NCBI RefSeq assembly: GCF_018688255.1
Contig: NZ_CP061314.1
Coordinates: 124,001 to 188,000, forward strand
Origin: Polynucleobacter corsicus
GTDB taxonomy: Bacteria; Pseudomonadota; Gammaproteobacteria; Burkholderiales; Burkholderiaceae
DNA: 64,000 nt
Direction: 5' to 3'
Part shown: positions 1 through 8,017 of the stretch, one piece after another
Numbering within the stretch: position 1 is the stretch's first letter
How the letters are laid out: each line of letters opens with the position of its first letter
The notes under the pieces: model-generated
The model's input: the letters and a program-made list of their open reading frames with translations, nothing else
What the model was told of the DNA's origin: nothing
Database searches by the model: none
Made by a program: the position numbers and the translations under genes

Positions 1-32
1 TGGTCTAGCTTAGCCCGCATGCTGGGCTTCAT
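1..32 (-). CDS. prfA: Peptide chain release factor 1, 5' end only (partial)
   Basis: Only the first ten codons are in the window, read leftward from an ATG at 32-30: MKPSMRAKLD. This resembles the N-terminus of RF1 proteins, which typically begin MKPSI-AKL. RF1 recognises UAG and UAA stop codons on the ribosome. The ATG follows the hemA TAG stop with no base between them, so the two genes are translationally adjacent. hemA-prfA is a conserved pair in proteobacteria, which supports the call despite the short fragment. Confidence 0.75.
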   Translation of the reverse strand, partial: MKPSMRAKLD

Positions 33-1349
33 CTAATGGTCTTCTGGTTTGGAGTGCGAGGCAAATAATTTGGGAAGCAACTTAATCAGGACATCACGCT
101 CAGCGCCATTAGAATGTTGTAAAGCATGTAGTGAGCCATGCAAGAACTTATTCGTTAAGCCTTGAGCCATCGCATTGAGAACTTCTTGTGGATCATCGCC
201 ACGCATCAATCGTTTCATCGCGCGATCGAGTTCAAGTTGCCTGAGGTGCTCGCCTTGTTGCTGAATATCCTGAATCAGCGGCACAGTCTTACGGCCTTGC
301 ATCCAGTGCATGAAATTACCAACCCGATCTTCAATAATGGCTTCGGCCTGACTCACTGCCGCTTGGCGTAAGGAGGCACCCGTCTGAATCATGACGCCTA
401 AATCATCGACTGTATACAAATAGATGTCATTTAAGCGGCTAATCTCTGGCTCAAAATCACGGGGAACCGCTAGATCAATCATCACCATGGGTTTGCGGCG
501 ACGTTGCTTAAGAGCGCTCTCCACCATTCCTAAACCGATAATTGGCAGTGATGATGCTGTACTTGAAATGATGATGTCAAATTCATGCAATCGACTTGGC
601 AGCTCTGAGAGCTTGAATGATTCTGCTTGAACATCTTGAAGAGAAATCGAGTCTGCTAATTCTTGTCCACGTTCAATGCTGCGATTGGCAATCGCCACTG
701 CTTTAGGCTTACGTGCCACGAAATGGGTGGCACATAAAGTGATCATGTCGCCAGCGCCAATAAACAGAACGCGTTGGTCAGTAATGCTTTCAAAAATACG
801 CTCAGCTAATCGAACGGATGCAGCTGCCATCGAGATTGAGTGAGCACCAATCTCTGTTGAGCCACGAACTTCTTTTGCAACAGCAAAGGTTTTCTGAAAG
901 AGTTGATTGAGATAAGTGCCAAGGACGCCTGCATCATTTGCAGTACGCACAGCATCTTTCATCTGACCTAATATTTGGGTTTCGCCAATCACCATGGAGT
1001 CCAGACCGCAAGCCACTCTAAAAGCATGGCGTACCGCATCAGACTGCGGTAGTGAGTAAATGTGTGGCTCTAAACTGCTTGGAGCCAGTTGTTGGGTTTT
1101 GGCTAACCAATCAAAAGTGGCTTCATGCAATAGGCTCGCTGCATCTGCATCGTTAGCGGCACAATAGAGCTCGGTGCGATTGCAGGTAGACAGAATGGTG
1201 GCTTCAGGCAGGCCGGCCTGATTCGCACCAACAAGATGTTGGCGAAGATCGTGCAACGCTTCTTGAAGAAATTCAGGGTCAAAGGCGACCTTTTCCCGAA
1301 TGGCGACCGGCGCTGTGTGATGATTGATGCCGAGTGTCAACAACTTCAT
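33..1349 (-). CDS. hemA: Glutamyl-tRNA reductase
   Basis: HemA reduces glutamyl-tRNA(Glu) to glutamate-1-semialdehyde with NADPH, the first committed step of C5-pathway tetrapyrrole (heme) synthesis in the cytoplasm. The 438-residue protein has the usual family length. The N-terminal catalytic domain carries the TCNRTE motif with the thioester-forming cysteine at residue 56. The segment ACGLDSMVIGETQILGQ (about 113-129) is characteristic of the family. A Rossmann-type VLFIGAGDM lies near residue 195, and a helical dimerisation domain follows. It is followed at zero spacing by prfA. Its promoter should lie in the short gap to the divergent small membrane gene, or inside that gene. Confidence 0.97.
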   Translation of the reverse strand: MKLLTLGINHHTAPVAIREKVAFDPEFLQEALHDLRQHLVGANQAGLPEATILSTCNRTELYCAANDADAASLLHEATFDWLAKTQQLAPSSLEPHIYSLPQSDAVRHAFRVACGLDSMVIGETQILGQMKDAVRTANDAGVLGTYLNQLFQKTFAVAKEVRGSTEIGAHSISMAAASVRLAERIFESITDQRVLFIGAGDMITLCATHFVARKPKAVAIANRSIERGQELADSISLQDVQAESFKLSELPSRLHEFDIIISSTASSLPIIGLGMVESALKQRRRKPMVMIDLAVPRDFEPEISRLNDIYLYTVDDLGVMIQTGASLRQAAVSQAEAIIEDRVGNFMHWMQGRKTVPLIQDIQQQGEHLRQLELDRAMKRLMRGDDPQEVLNAMAQGLTNKFLHGSLHALQHSNGAERDVLIKLLPKLFASHSKPEDH

Positions 1350-1391
1350 AATGGTGATTATAGATTTGATGTCAGCAACAAGGGGGTGGCA

Positions 1392-1649
1392 ATGGGGTTT
1401 TTAGCTTTTCTGGTGATCGGTGGCTTAACTGGCGTATTTGCCTTGGTTTTTTACCCAGGAAAACGTCAACCCAAGCCCAAGATTCAGAAATTCCTCATGG
1501 CAGTCTTGGTTGGCACTATTGCTGCCCTAGCTAGCTCCTACATAGGGCAATTTGTAGGCTTATTTCAGTCGGGTCAGATGCTAGAGTGGCTCAGTGCCAT
1601 AGTGGCTTCTTGTCTTATTTGCTCTTTTTATGCAGCAGTTGCTAAATAG
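1392..1649 (+). CDS. Small membrane protein, GlsB/YeaQ/YmgE-like (transglycosylase-associated family)
   Basis: An 85-residue protein with three predicted membrane helices: GFLAFLVIGGLTGVFALVFY at the N-terminus, FLMAVLVGTIAALASSYIG in the middle, and WLSAIVASCLICSFYAAV at the end. The pattern of a short glycine-rich first helix followed by a basic loop (PGKRQPKPK) resembles the GlsB/YeaQ/YmgE family, whose function is poorly known. I chose the ATG at 1392 because a purine-rich AGGGGGTGG (1381-1389) sits directly upstream. The frame stays open back to 1236, but that part is antisense to hemA. Family assignment is tentative; a membrane protein is well supported. Confidence 0.6.
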   Translation: MGFLAFLVIGGLTGVFALVFYPGKRQPKPKIQKFLMAVLVGTIAALASSYIGQFVGLFQSGQMLEWLSAIVASCLICSFYAAVAK

Positions 1650-1654
1650 ACTGC

Positions 1655-1981
1655 TTAGGCCAAGCCTAGCCAAAGAGCCAATGCTCTGTTAACTCGCACC
1701 ATCATCACATCACTAAGTTCGCCAATAATTGCCCCAATCTTTTCAATTCGAATGGATTGAATTTTGTCGATTTGTACTTGGGAAGGTTTAGTTAGCCCAT
1801 TAGACCCATCTGGCTCAATATCGAGTCGGAATATTGGGGCTTGCATAAGGTTGCTTGAAATCAAGGCAATCGTTACCGTTGCATGAATATCACTGAATAC
1901 GTCTGATTGAAGGACTAAGGCTGGTCTAGGCTTTCCAAAGTCACCTTGCATAGCAACCGTTACTACGTTGCCACGCTTCAT
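1655..1981 (-). CDS. mazF: PemK/MazF-type mRNA interferase toxin
   Basis: A 108-residue protein starting MKRGNVVTVAMQGDFGKPRPALVLQ, the hallmark of the PemK/MazF/CcdB fold: an N-terminal RG-x-V strand followed by G-K-P-RPALV(L/I)Q. Family members are sequence-specific endoribonucleases that cut mRNA and are neutralised by a partner antitoxin. The TV-T-IALIS strand and the QV-DKIQSI-R segment (about residues 69-79) are also typical. It overlaps the upstream antitoxin gene by four bases (ATGA), so the two are co-translated. Which RNA triplet it cuts cannot be told from sequence. The pair could act in stress response, plasmid-type addiction or phage defence. Confidence 0.85.
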   Translation of the reverse strand: MKRGNVVTVAMQGDFGKPRPALVLQSDVFSDIHATVTIALISSNLMQAPIFRLDIEPDGSNGLTKPSQVQIDKIQSIRIEKIGAIIGELSDVMMVRVNRALALWLGLA

Positions 1982-2193
1982 GCTTCATCCAAATCAGCTA
2001 ATGAGTCGTCGAGAAAGGCCATCAGCTCATTGTCTGCGCGATCGGCAGCGGCTACTAGAGCTGATTGGCGACGACATTCTTCAAAAAAGCCGGGGGCTTG
2101 AGTATCTGGAACCCATATTTGAATAGGCCGTAATCCAGCATCTCTGAGGGCTAGCCGGTGTTTTTGGACTCTAAGTGCGGCATTTGAAGGCAT
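1978..2193 (-). CDS. MazE-type antitoxin (DUF3018-like)
   Basis: A 71-residue protein, MPSNAALRVQKHRLALRDAGLRPIQIWVPDT at its start and an acidic C-terminus (ELMAFLDDSLADLDEA). The basic N-terminal helix followed by RPIQIWVPDT matches small antitoxins annotated as DUF3018 or MazE-like and paired with MazF toxins. The N-terminus would bind DNA and the acidic tail would occupy the toxin's RNA-binding groove; both roles are inferred from family behaviour. The four-base overlap with the toxin gene and two palindromes upstream (2215-2255) support an autoregulated toxin-antitoxin operon. Confidence 0.75.
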   Translation of the reverse strand: MPSNAALRVQKHRLALRDAGLRPIQIWVPDTQAPGFFEECRRQSALVAAADRADNELMAFLDDSLADLDEA

Positions 2194-2214
2194 TTTTTTA
2201 GACCCTTTATTTAA

Positions 2215-2256
2215 GTTACATGTAACATTTTAACTTGCTTATTTGTAACATGTTAT
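2215..2256 (-). promoter_or_regulatory. Operator/promoter of the mazEF-type operon: two palindromes 30 bp apart
   Basis: GTTACATGTAAC (2215-2226) and TAACATGTTA (2246-2255) are perfect palindromes sharing an ACATGT core, with centres exactly 30 bp apart, about three helical turns. On the minus strand a -10-like TAAAAT (2232-2227) lies between them, with a weak -35-like ATAACA (2256-2251) 18 bp upstream inside the second palindrome. This is the arrangement expected for autorepression by an antitoxin dimer or toxin-antitoxin complex. Binding itself is inferred. Confidence 0.6.
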
Positions 2257-2263
2257 GCCAAGG

Positions 2264-3034
2264 TCAATCCCCTGCAGAAAACAAGTCTAAGCTGTTTGGA
2301 TTGTTCCTATCTACCCAGATGATCGGCTCTAGACCCAGCCTCAGAAGCCAATCATTGGCCTTAGTGAAGTGCCCACAACTTGCCTTTGCACCAGGCTGAA
2401 GAAAGGGCTTCTCTGTTTTATAGACCCCCAGCCCAGAAGGATGGGAGGATTGCAGAATTAATTGATGTTGAGCTGCCTCAATTAGGGGTAACTTGGATTG
2501 GGCATGACCGCCCCACAGCATCCAAACCAGATTAGGCTTTTGCTGCGCCAAGCCACTAATAAGTCTATCGATAAGGGGTTTCCAGCCTAGGTTGGCGTGA
2601 CTGCCTGCTTCACCTAATTTAACGCTGAGAGCGGTATTGAGAAGCAGGACACCTTGCTCAGCCCAAGCATGAAGGTCACCATTCGGAAGAGCCCCAAAAC
2701 CCTCTAGCGCCAGCGCTTTACTGATATTGCGCAAAGAACTCGGAAACTGGCGAGAATTTGTTGGAATATGACTCGGAACAGAAAAAGCCAAGCCCTGGGC
2801 TAGTCCAGGAGAGTGATACGGATCTTGCCCCAAGATAACGACCTTGACTTTGGTAAGCGGGGTTAATGTCAGCGCTTTGAAGAAATTCTGCGGCTCCGGA
2901 CAAATCTTCTTAAGCTCATTGTTGATCTCAGTCCTCAGATTGGTCTGCAGTGTTTGCCACTCAGAAGATTCAAAATAATCTCCGAGTAGGGCGCGCCAAT
3001 CCTCTGGAATGTCAGCCGCAGAAAATGAATGCAT
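2264..3034 (-). CDS. ung: Uracil-DNA glycosylase (family 1)
   Basis: Ung removes uracil from DNA and starts base excision repair. The 256-residue protein shows motif 1, GQDPYH, at residues 69-74 with the catalytic Asp71. LLNTALSVKLGEAGSH (about 131-146) is the conserved LLN region, and VWMLWGGHAQSK (170-181) follows. The DNA-intercalating motif reads HPSGLGVYK (198-206) in place of the classical HPSPLS, with a longer loop before GHF. His198 and the intercalating Leu202 are kept. The start codon overlaps the stop of the upstream M61 peptidase gene by one base (TAATG), so the two are probably translationally coupled. Confidence 0.95.
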   Translation of the reverse strand: MHSFSAADIPEDWRALLGDYFESSEWQTLQTNLRTEINNELKKICPEPQNFFKALTLTPLTKVKVVILGQDPYHSPGLAQGLAFSVPSHIPTNSRQFPSSLRNISKALALEGFGALPNGDLHAWAEQGVLLLNTALSVKLGEAGSHANLGWKPLIDRLISGLAQQKPNLVWMLWGGHAQSKLPLIEAAQHQLILQSSHPSGLGVYKTEKPFLQPGAKASCGHFTKANDWLLRLGLEPIIWVDRNNPNSLDLFSAGD

Positions 3035-4818
3035 TACTCAGCTGGCGTGAGTATGTACTGGAGTGGAATTTGATCATCCTCAAGAACGGTCATGCACTCG
3101 TGCTCTAGATCATCGCGATAAAAACAAATCTGAATGACTTGCCCCGTGATCAAACTAGATAACACCTTATCCCAACGTGCCGCAGTAATCCGTTCACCAT
3201 TGATGCTGGCTACAAGATCTCCGGTAGCTAGACCAGCTAATTGCGCGGCACCACCGTCAAGTACGTAAGTTACCTTTAGCCAGCCACCTACTTCAGTGTG
3301 ACGCAACCCAAGTTGTAATTTAATTTGCTCAAGCTTGGAATGGGGTTTTTGCTTCACTGTAATAGTTTGCGAATGAATCCATCTCTGAATGGGAATATCT
3401 TCAATGCCAAAAATGTAACGAGACTTAAATTCAACCCAAGTTTTGGAGAACCCCTTCCCAAGTAGTTTGAGTATTAACTCATCCAAGCCGTCTTCAGCAA
3501 TACCATCTAGCGTGACTCCATGGGTTTGCCAAATGAGACGCATCAAATCATCCAAGGACTGGCGGTTGCTTGTAAAAGCCCGAATCTTGAGATCTAAACC
3601 TAAAGCTAGCAAAGCGCCCTTGCCGTAATAACTTACCACTGCATTTGGCGTGTTTTCATCGGCTTGATAGTATTTTGTCCAGGCATCAAAAGAGCTATCT
3701 GCTAGGCTTTGCTTTAGTCTGCCTGGGCTACACAAAATACTATTCCAATTATTAGTAACTAACTTAAGGTAGGTTTTGAGATCAATACGTTTACTGCGGA
3801 ATAGTTGTAAGTCATCGTAGTAGCTCGTAAAGCCTTCAAATAACCACAGTAAACGGGTATGGTTTCTGCGATCGAGTTGATAGGGTTGAAATGCCTTTGG
3901 CTGAATGCGCTTGACTAACCAGGCGTGGAAGTATTCATGGCTACAGAGACCCAGAAACTCACGATAGGATGTCTCATCTAAGGGGGTATTGACTTGAGGG
4001 ATCTGATCACGACGGCACAGCAGAGCAGTGCTATTGCGATGCTCGAGTCCGCCATACCCAGAGAGAACCGCATTCACCAAAAATAAGTAATTCTGGAAAG
4101 GTGCTTTCTTAGTCTTTGGTTCAAAGAGGTTAATAGTGCAGGTACAGATTGCCTGAAGATCTTTTGCTAGGCGCTCCAGATCAACTTCATGAATACAGCC
4201 CTGAATAGCCATGGCATGTGATACACCATTTGATTGCCAATGTGCAATCTGAAATTCACCCATCGCAATTGGATGATCTAAGAGATCATCATAATTTTTG
4301 GCGAGATAAAAGCCGTAACCCTGATCATCTATCTTGGCTGGCTGTAAGCCTGTCTGAACAGTCCAAGCATTTGCATGACTATCTTTAGGTGGAACTAATA
4401 CTATTGCGCAGGGTGAAGACTCTTGACTTTTGACTGCTATGCAGAGGCTACTTGGATTAATAAACGCACGCTCAGTACCTAGGTAAGCGGCTCGTACTGA
4501 AGAATCAAATGCATATACCGTTGTGAGGACTTCTACTGGACCAGCCACCTCGGGTAAGCGCCACTGATCGTTATCGATTCGCTCTAAGATTAGAGCTTCA
4601 TTTGGCTTATCCAGTGCAAACGCTTCGATCGTTTCAATTTGCTTGCTGAAATCACGTATTAAATAACTTCCCGGAATCCAGGCAGGCATTTGCAGAATCT
4701 GTCCGTTGGGTGAGGGATTCTCAATACGTAACTTCACATGAAAGCGGTGACCGTGCAAATCCGCCGACCAAATGGTGTACTGGATTGCTGGTAGATCAGA
4801 GGTATTTAATTTGTTCAT
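3034..4818 (-). CDS. M61-family metallopeptidase (glycyl aminopeptidase-like) with PDZ domain
   Basis: A 594-residue predicted zinc aminopeptidase. The N-terminal half is the M61 beta domain (for example MPAWIPGSYLIRDF at 44-57). The zinc motif is HEYFH at 294-298, with the likely third ligand Glu328 in LLWLFEGF. SGYGGLEH (253-260), just before the zinc motif, is also typical of the family. A PDZ domain near the C-terminus (about 500-585) contains GLATGDLVASINGE. Family members cleave N-terminal glycine or acidic residues; the substrate here is unknown. No signal peptide is visible, so the protein appears cytoplasmic. It sits between dsbC and ung in one leftward operon. Confidence 0.88.
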   Translation of the reverse strand: MNKLNTSDLPAIQYTIWSADLHGHRFHVKLRIENPSPNGQILQMPAWIPGSYLIRDFSKQIETIEAFALDKPNEALILERIDNDQWRLPEVAGPVEVLTTVYAFDSSVRAAYLGTERAFINPSSLCIAVKSQESSPCAIVLVPPKDSHANAWTVQTGLQPAKIDDQGYGFYLAKNYDDLLDHPIAMGEFQIAHWQSNGVSHAMAIQGCIHEVDLERLAKDLQAICTCTINLFEPKTKKAPFQNYLFLVNAVLSGYGGLEHRNSTALLCRRDQIPQVNTPLDETSYREFLGLCSHEYFHAWLVKRIQPKAFQPYQLDRRNHTRLLWLFEGFTSYYDDLQLFRSKRIDLKTYLKLVTNNWNSILCSPGRLKQSLADSSFDAWTKYYQADENTPNAVVSYYGKGALLALGLDLKIRAFTSNRQSLDDLMRLIWQTHGVTLDGIAEDGLDELILKLLGKGFSKTWVEFKSRYIFGIEDIPIQRWIHSQTITVKQKPHSKLEQIKLQLGLRHTEVGGWLKVTYVLDGGAAQLAGLATGDLVASINGERITAARWDKVLSSLITGQVIQICFYRDDLEHECMTVLEDDQIPLQYILTPAE

Positions 4819-4830
4819 TAGAATTGCCTG

Positions 4831-5556
4831 TTACTTCAGACTGCTAAATTTCTTTTCAATATCGGTGACCTGAACAGCGCCAGGAAAGCGGCTGCCATCA
4901 GTAAAGAAAATAGTAGGTGTACCTGTGATGCCATAAGTTTTGGCAAAGGCCATATTCTTATCTAAAGGCGTGGTGCAGTCGCTCTTACCGCTAGGGGCAA
5001 TCCCATTGATCATCCAATCGATGTAGGCTTTCTGGGGGTCAGCAGAGCACCAAATTTGTTTCGACTTTTGCGCAGAGTCAGCTGACAGAATTGGGATAAG
5101 GTAGGTGTAGATCGTCACGTTATCTAGTTGCTGCAAGGATTTTTCTAAACGCTTGCAGTAACCGCAATTCGGGTCTGAGAAAATAGCTAACTGTCGACTG
5201 CCATTACCGCGTACTACTTTTAAAGCATTTGATGGATTGAGTTCAGACCATTTGATGCGATTGAGATCTGCCTGTTTTTGCTCGGTTATATTTTTCCCGG
5301 TAGCGATCTCAATGATTTCACCTTGGATTAAATATTTGCTATTAGCATCGGTATAAAAAACCTCATTTCCAACCAATACTTCATATATGCCGGAGATGGG
5401 TGATTGAGAAACACTTTTGATTTTCGTGTTTGGACCAATCTTCTTTTGGAGCTCAGATCGGACTTGCTGTTCCGATTGTGCGTTGACCACTCCTGCTAAC
5501 AATGCTAGAGAGCAAGCTAAAGCAAGAGTAGAAAGTAATTTATTCAAAATCAGCAT
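4831..5556 (-). CDS. dsbC: Periplasmic thiol:disulfide isomerase DsbC
   Basis: DsbC reshuffles wrong disulfide bonds in periplasmic proteins. The 241-residue protein begins with a signal peptide (MLILNKLLSTLALACSLALLAGVVNA). A short N-terminal dimerisation domain follows, then a thioredoxin-like domain with the active-site motif CGYC in FSDPNCGYCKRLE. TGTPTIFF holds the conserved cis-proline. I chose the ATG at 5556; the longer frame starts with TTG at 5574 and would add residues before the signal peptide. The gene overlaps the end of the upstream ubiH-family gene by 17 bases. Confidence 0.92.
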   Translation of the reverse strand: MLILNKLLSTLALACSLALLAGVVNAQSEQQVRSELQKKIGPNTKIKSVSQSPISGIYEVLVGNEVFYTDANSKYLIQGEIIEIATGKNITEQKQADLNRIKWSELNPSNALKVVRGNGSRQLAIFSDPNCGYCKRLEKSLQQLDNVTIYTYLIPILSADSAQKSKQIWCSADPQKAYIDWMINGIAPSGKSDCTTPLDKNMAFAKTYGITGTPTIFFTDGSRFPGAVQVTDIEKKFSSLK

Positions 5557-6814
5557 CCCCGAGAGCGCGTTCAATGAGGCGCCGTTTAATAAAGTGACTG
5601 CGATTGACCATACCCAGCCCCCAATTACGTAATTGCTTTTCAGTGTTACTGCTTGCTGAAAAAAGTTTTTTAAGTTTGTCTGTTACCCAGAGTAATGCGC
5701 TGGTGTCACCTTGACGTTGACGCTCGTAGCGACGTAGAAGCACTATGTCATTTGGCGGTCTAAAAGACTCTCGTTTACCTAGAACATGAAGAAGCGATGC
5801 AACATCCCTGAGACCTAAATTCAAACCCTGTCCTGCTAGCGGATGAATGACATGAGCGGCATCTCCAATCAGAACTACTTTGGGATTTTCTGCTGGGCCA
5901 ATAAATCGACTCGCTTGAATTTTTCTAAGAGGGAAAGTGGCTGGCGTTGAATTGAGCGTGAGCTCTCCAAGTTGAGCGGCGATTGCTCCATTAGCAATTA
6001 AGGAGAATTTTTCAGCCCACCCTGCAAAATCGAGCTTCAAAAGATCCTCGGCATTTTCTGGTGAGGTGGACCACACCATCGACACTTGTTTATTTGGTAG
6101 CGGTAGCATCGCCACAATATCGCCACCTGGCAAAAACCACTGATAAGCAGTTTCTAGATGGGCGTTACTGCAAATCCAATTGGCTACTACAGCATTTTGT
6201 GAGTAGCTTTCTTCTTTTGCAGAAATCCCTAACTCTGAGCGGATGGGTGAATTAGCACCATCAGCCGCAATCAGGAGTTGGGCTCTCAAACTTGATCCAT
6301 CTTTTAGGTGGAGCAGAACTCCATCAGCAATCACTTGAATGTTTTCGACTGCGCCATTAATCCGCTCTAATTTACTTTGGAAGCGTGAGGCTTGGTCAAG
6401 GGTGTGCTCAATCACATTCGATTCGCCAATCCAGGCTAGCTGGGGAACGCCTGCTTCAAAAGCAGATAGATGTAGCTGATCCTGGTTTTCACCGCGATCG
6501 CCAAAAATGCGCATATCTCGAACAGCTTGCAAGCGGCTGTGATCAACCGCATCCCAGACTTGCAGATGAGCTAGTAATTTTTGAGTGCCGGGAGAAAAAG
6601 CATAAATACGCTGACCCCACTGACTGCCCTCGGGGGCGGCAAGCACTTGCCCTAAGTCGGGGGCAATCTGAACCGTTTGCAACCCAAGTTGCGCTAGACC
6701 TAAGGCGCAAGCCTTGCCCACTATGCCTCCGCCGACTATAGCGATATCTACAGTCCGTATCTGAGAGGTATTTTTTGGCAATTTAACCGAGCTATTTGAG
6801 TGAACTTCTGACAT
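5540..6814 (-). CDS. UbiH/UbiF/COQ6-family FAD-dependent ubiquinone biosynthesis hydroxylase
   Basis: A 424-residue flavoprotein monooxygenase. The N-terminal FAD-binding Rossmann motif is VDIAIVGGGIVGKACALGLAQLG. A second FAD motif, VVLIGDAAHVIHPLAGQGLNLGLRD, lies near residues 313-337 and carries the typical GDAAH and P-LAGQG-N-G signatures. Members hydroxylate the aromatic ring of ubiquinone precursors at C1, C5 or C6; the exact position cannot be assigned from sequence alone. It heads the leftward operon with dsbC, the M61 peptidase and ung, and is transcribed divergently from ychF with 39 bases between the starts. Confidence 0.9.
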   Translation of the reverse strand: MSEVHSNSSVKLPKNTSQIRTVDIAIVGGGIVGKACALGLAQLGLQTVQIAPDLGQVLAAPEGSQWGQRIYAFSPGTQKLLAHLQVWDAVDHSRLQAVRDMRIFGDRGENQDQLHLSAFEAGVPQLAWIGESNVIEHTLDQASRFQSKLERINGAVENIQVIADGVLLHLKDGSSLRAQLLIAADGANSPIRSELGISAKEESYSQNAVVANWICSNAHLETAYQWFLPGGDIVAMLPLPNKQVSMVWSTSPENAEDLLKLDFAGWAEKFSLIANGAIAAQLGELTLNSTPATFPLRKIQASRFIGPAENPKVVLIGDAAHVIHPLAGQGLNLGLRDVASLLHVLGKRESFRPPNDIVLLRRYERQRQGDTSALLWVTDKLKKLFSASSNTEKQLRNWGLGMVNRSHFIKRRLIERALGDADFE

Positions 6815-6853
6815 ATCTCGATGATATCGAAACTAGCCCTTTACAATACAGCT

Positions 6854-7948
6854 ATGTCTTTGAAATGTGGCATCGTCGGCCTGCCTAACGTCGGCAAATC
6901 TACCCTCTTTAACGCGCTTACCAAGGCTGGAATCGCGGCGGAAAACTATCCTTTCTGCACGATCGAGCCTAATGTAGGCGTGGTCGAGGTTCCTGACCCC
7001 CGTCTTGCCGCCTTGGCTGAGATCGTCAAGCCTGAGCGCATCCTGCCTGCAGCTGTCGAATTTGTCGATATTGCGGGATTGGTAGCTGGCGCCTCCAAAG
7101 GTGAGGGCCTTGGGAATCAATTTTTAGCCAATATTCGTGAAACTGACGCCATTACCCATGTAGTGCGCTGTTTCGAGGATGCTAATGTGATCCACGTAGC
7201 CGGAAAGATTGACCCAATTTCCGATATCGGCGTGATCGACACAGAATTGGCCTTGTCAGACTTAACGACGGTTGAAAAAACGCTACAGCGCTCAAGTAAG
7301 GCGGCTAAGTCAGGTAATGACAAAGAAGCATCAGCTTTGGTGGCTGTGCTGACCAAAGTGCAAGCCCATTTAGATCAGGCTCAGCCGGTGCGCAGCATGA
7401 AGCTGACCGAAGAAGAAAATTTGCTCTTAAAGCCGCTCTGCTTAATTACAGCAAAGCCGGCCATGTATATCGCTAACGTCAAAGAAGACGGTTTTGAAAA
7501 CAATCCGCATTTAGAGGCGGTGATTCAGCATGCGGCCAAAGAGGGCGCCCCAGTAGTGGCGGTATGCGCCGCAATTGAGGCGGAGATTGCTGACCTTGAT
7601 GACGCCGACAAAGTGGAGTTCTTGGCGGACCTAGGTATGGAAGAGTCTGGATTGGATCGTGTGATTCGTGCGGGTTATAAGTTGTTGGGTTTACAGACCT
7701 ACTTTACCGCTGGAGTTAAAGAGGTTCGTGCTTGGACTATTCACCAAGGTGACACTGCTCCCCAAGCTGCAGGAGTTATTCATACGGACTTTGAGCGTGG
7801 CTTTATTCGTGCGCAAACTATTGCATATGAAGACTTTGTTCAATTCAAGGGCGAGTCTGGTGCCAAAGAGGCTGGCAAGATGCGTGCTGAAGGTAAGGAG
7901 TATGTCGTTAAAGATGGCGATGTCTTAAACTTCCTCTTTAACGTCTAA
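6854..7948 (+). CDS. ychF: Ribosome-binding ATPase YchF (Obg family)
   Basis: The 364-residue protein starts MSLKCGIVGLPNVGKSTLF, with the P-loop GLPNVGKST at residues 9-17 and DIAGLVAGASKGEGLGNQFL as the switch/G3 region. The G4 position reads NVKE rather than NKxD, the known reason YchF prefers ATP over GTP. A coiled-coil insertion and a C-terminal TGS domain (ending EYVVKDGDVLNFLFNV) complete the family architecture. The ATG at 6854 matches the usual family start; the frame extends to 6821 without family similarity. YchF associates with ribosomes and oxidative-stress regulation. A strong terminator follows. Confidence 0.97.
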   Translation: MSLKCGIVGLPNVGKSTLFNALTKAGIAAENYPFCTIEPNVGVVEVPDPRLAALAEIVKPERILPAAVEFVDIAGLVAGASKGEGLGNQFLANIRETDAITHVVRCFEDANVIHVAGKIDPISDIGVIDTELALSDLTTVEKTLQRSSKAAKSGNDKEASALVAVLTKVQAHLDQAQPVRSMKLTEEENLLLKPLCLITAKPAMYIANVKEDGFENNPHLEAVIQHAAKEGAPVVAVCAAIEAEIADLDDADKVEFLADLGMEESGLDRVIRAGYKLLGLQTYFTAGVKEVRAWTIHQGDTAPQAAGVIHTDFERGFIRAQTIAYEDFVQFKGESGAKEAGKMRAEGKEYVVKDGDVLNFLFNV

Positions 7949-7964
7949 AGCATCATCTCTAAAG

Positions 7965-7993
7965 AAAAAGCCCTTATTAATAAGGGCTTTTTT
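7965..7993. terminator. Bidirectional rho-independent terminator after ychF
   Basis: A 28-base perfect palindrome at 7965-7992 with AAGCCCTTA/TAAGGGCTT arms, an A5 run on the left and a T6 run on the right. It lies between the convergent ends of ychF and the regulator gene, and can terminate both. Confidence 0.92.
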
Positions 7994-8017
7994 GCTTTCT
8001 TGGGTGGGGGTGAGTAA

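Noticed and set aside
1236..1391. Longer N-terminus for the small membrane protein starting at 1236
   Set aside because: The added part is antisense to the start of hemA and is basic and cysteine-rich unlike the rest; a strong ribosome-binding site precedes the ATG at 1392.
7117..7356. Antisense frame in ychF and the many similar long frames opposite core genes
   Set aside because: They are shadows of strongly conserved coding sequence, without start signals or protein-like composition.
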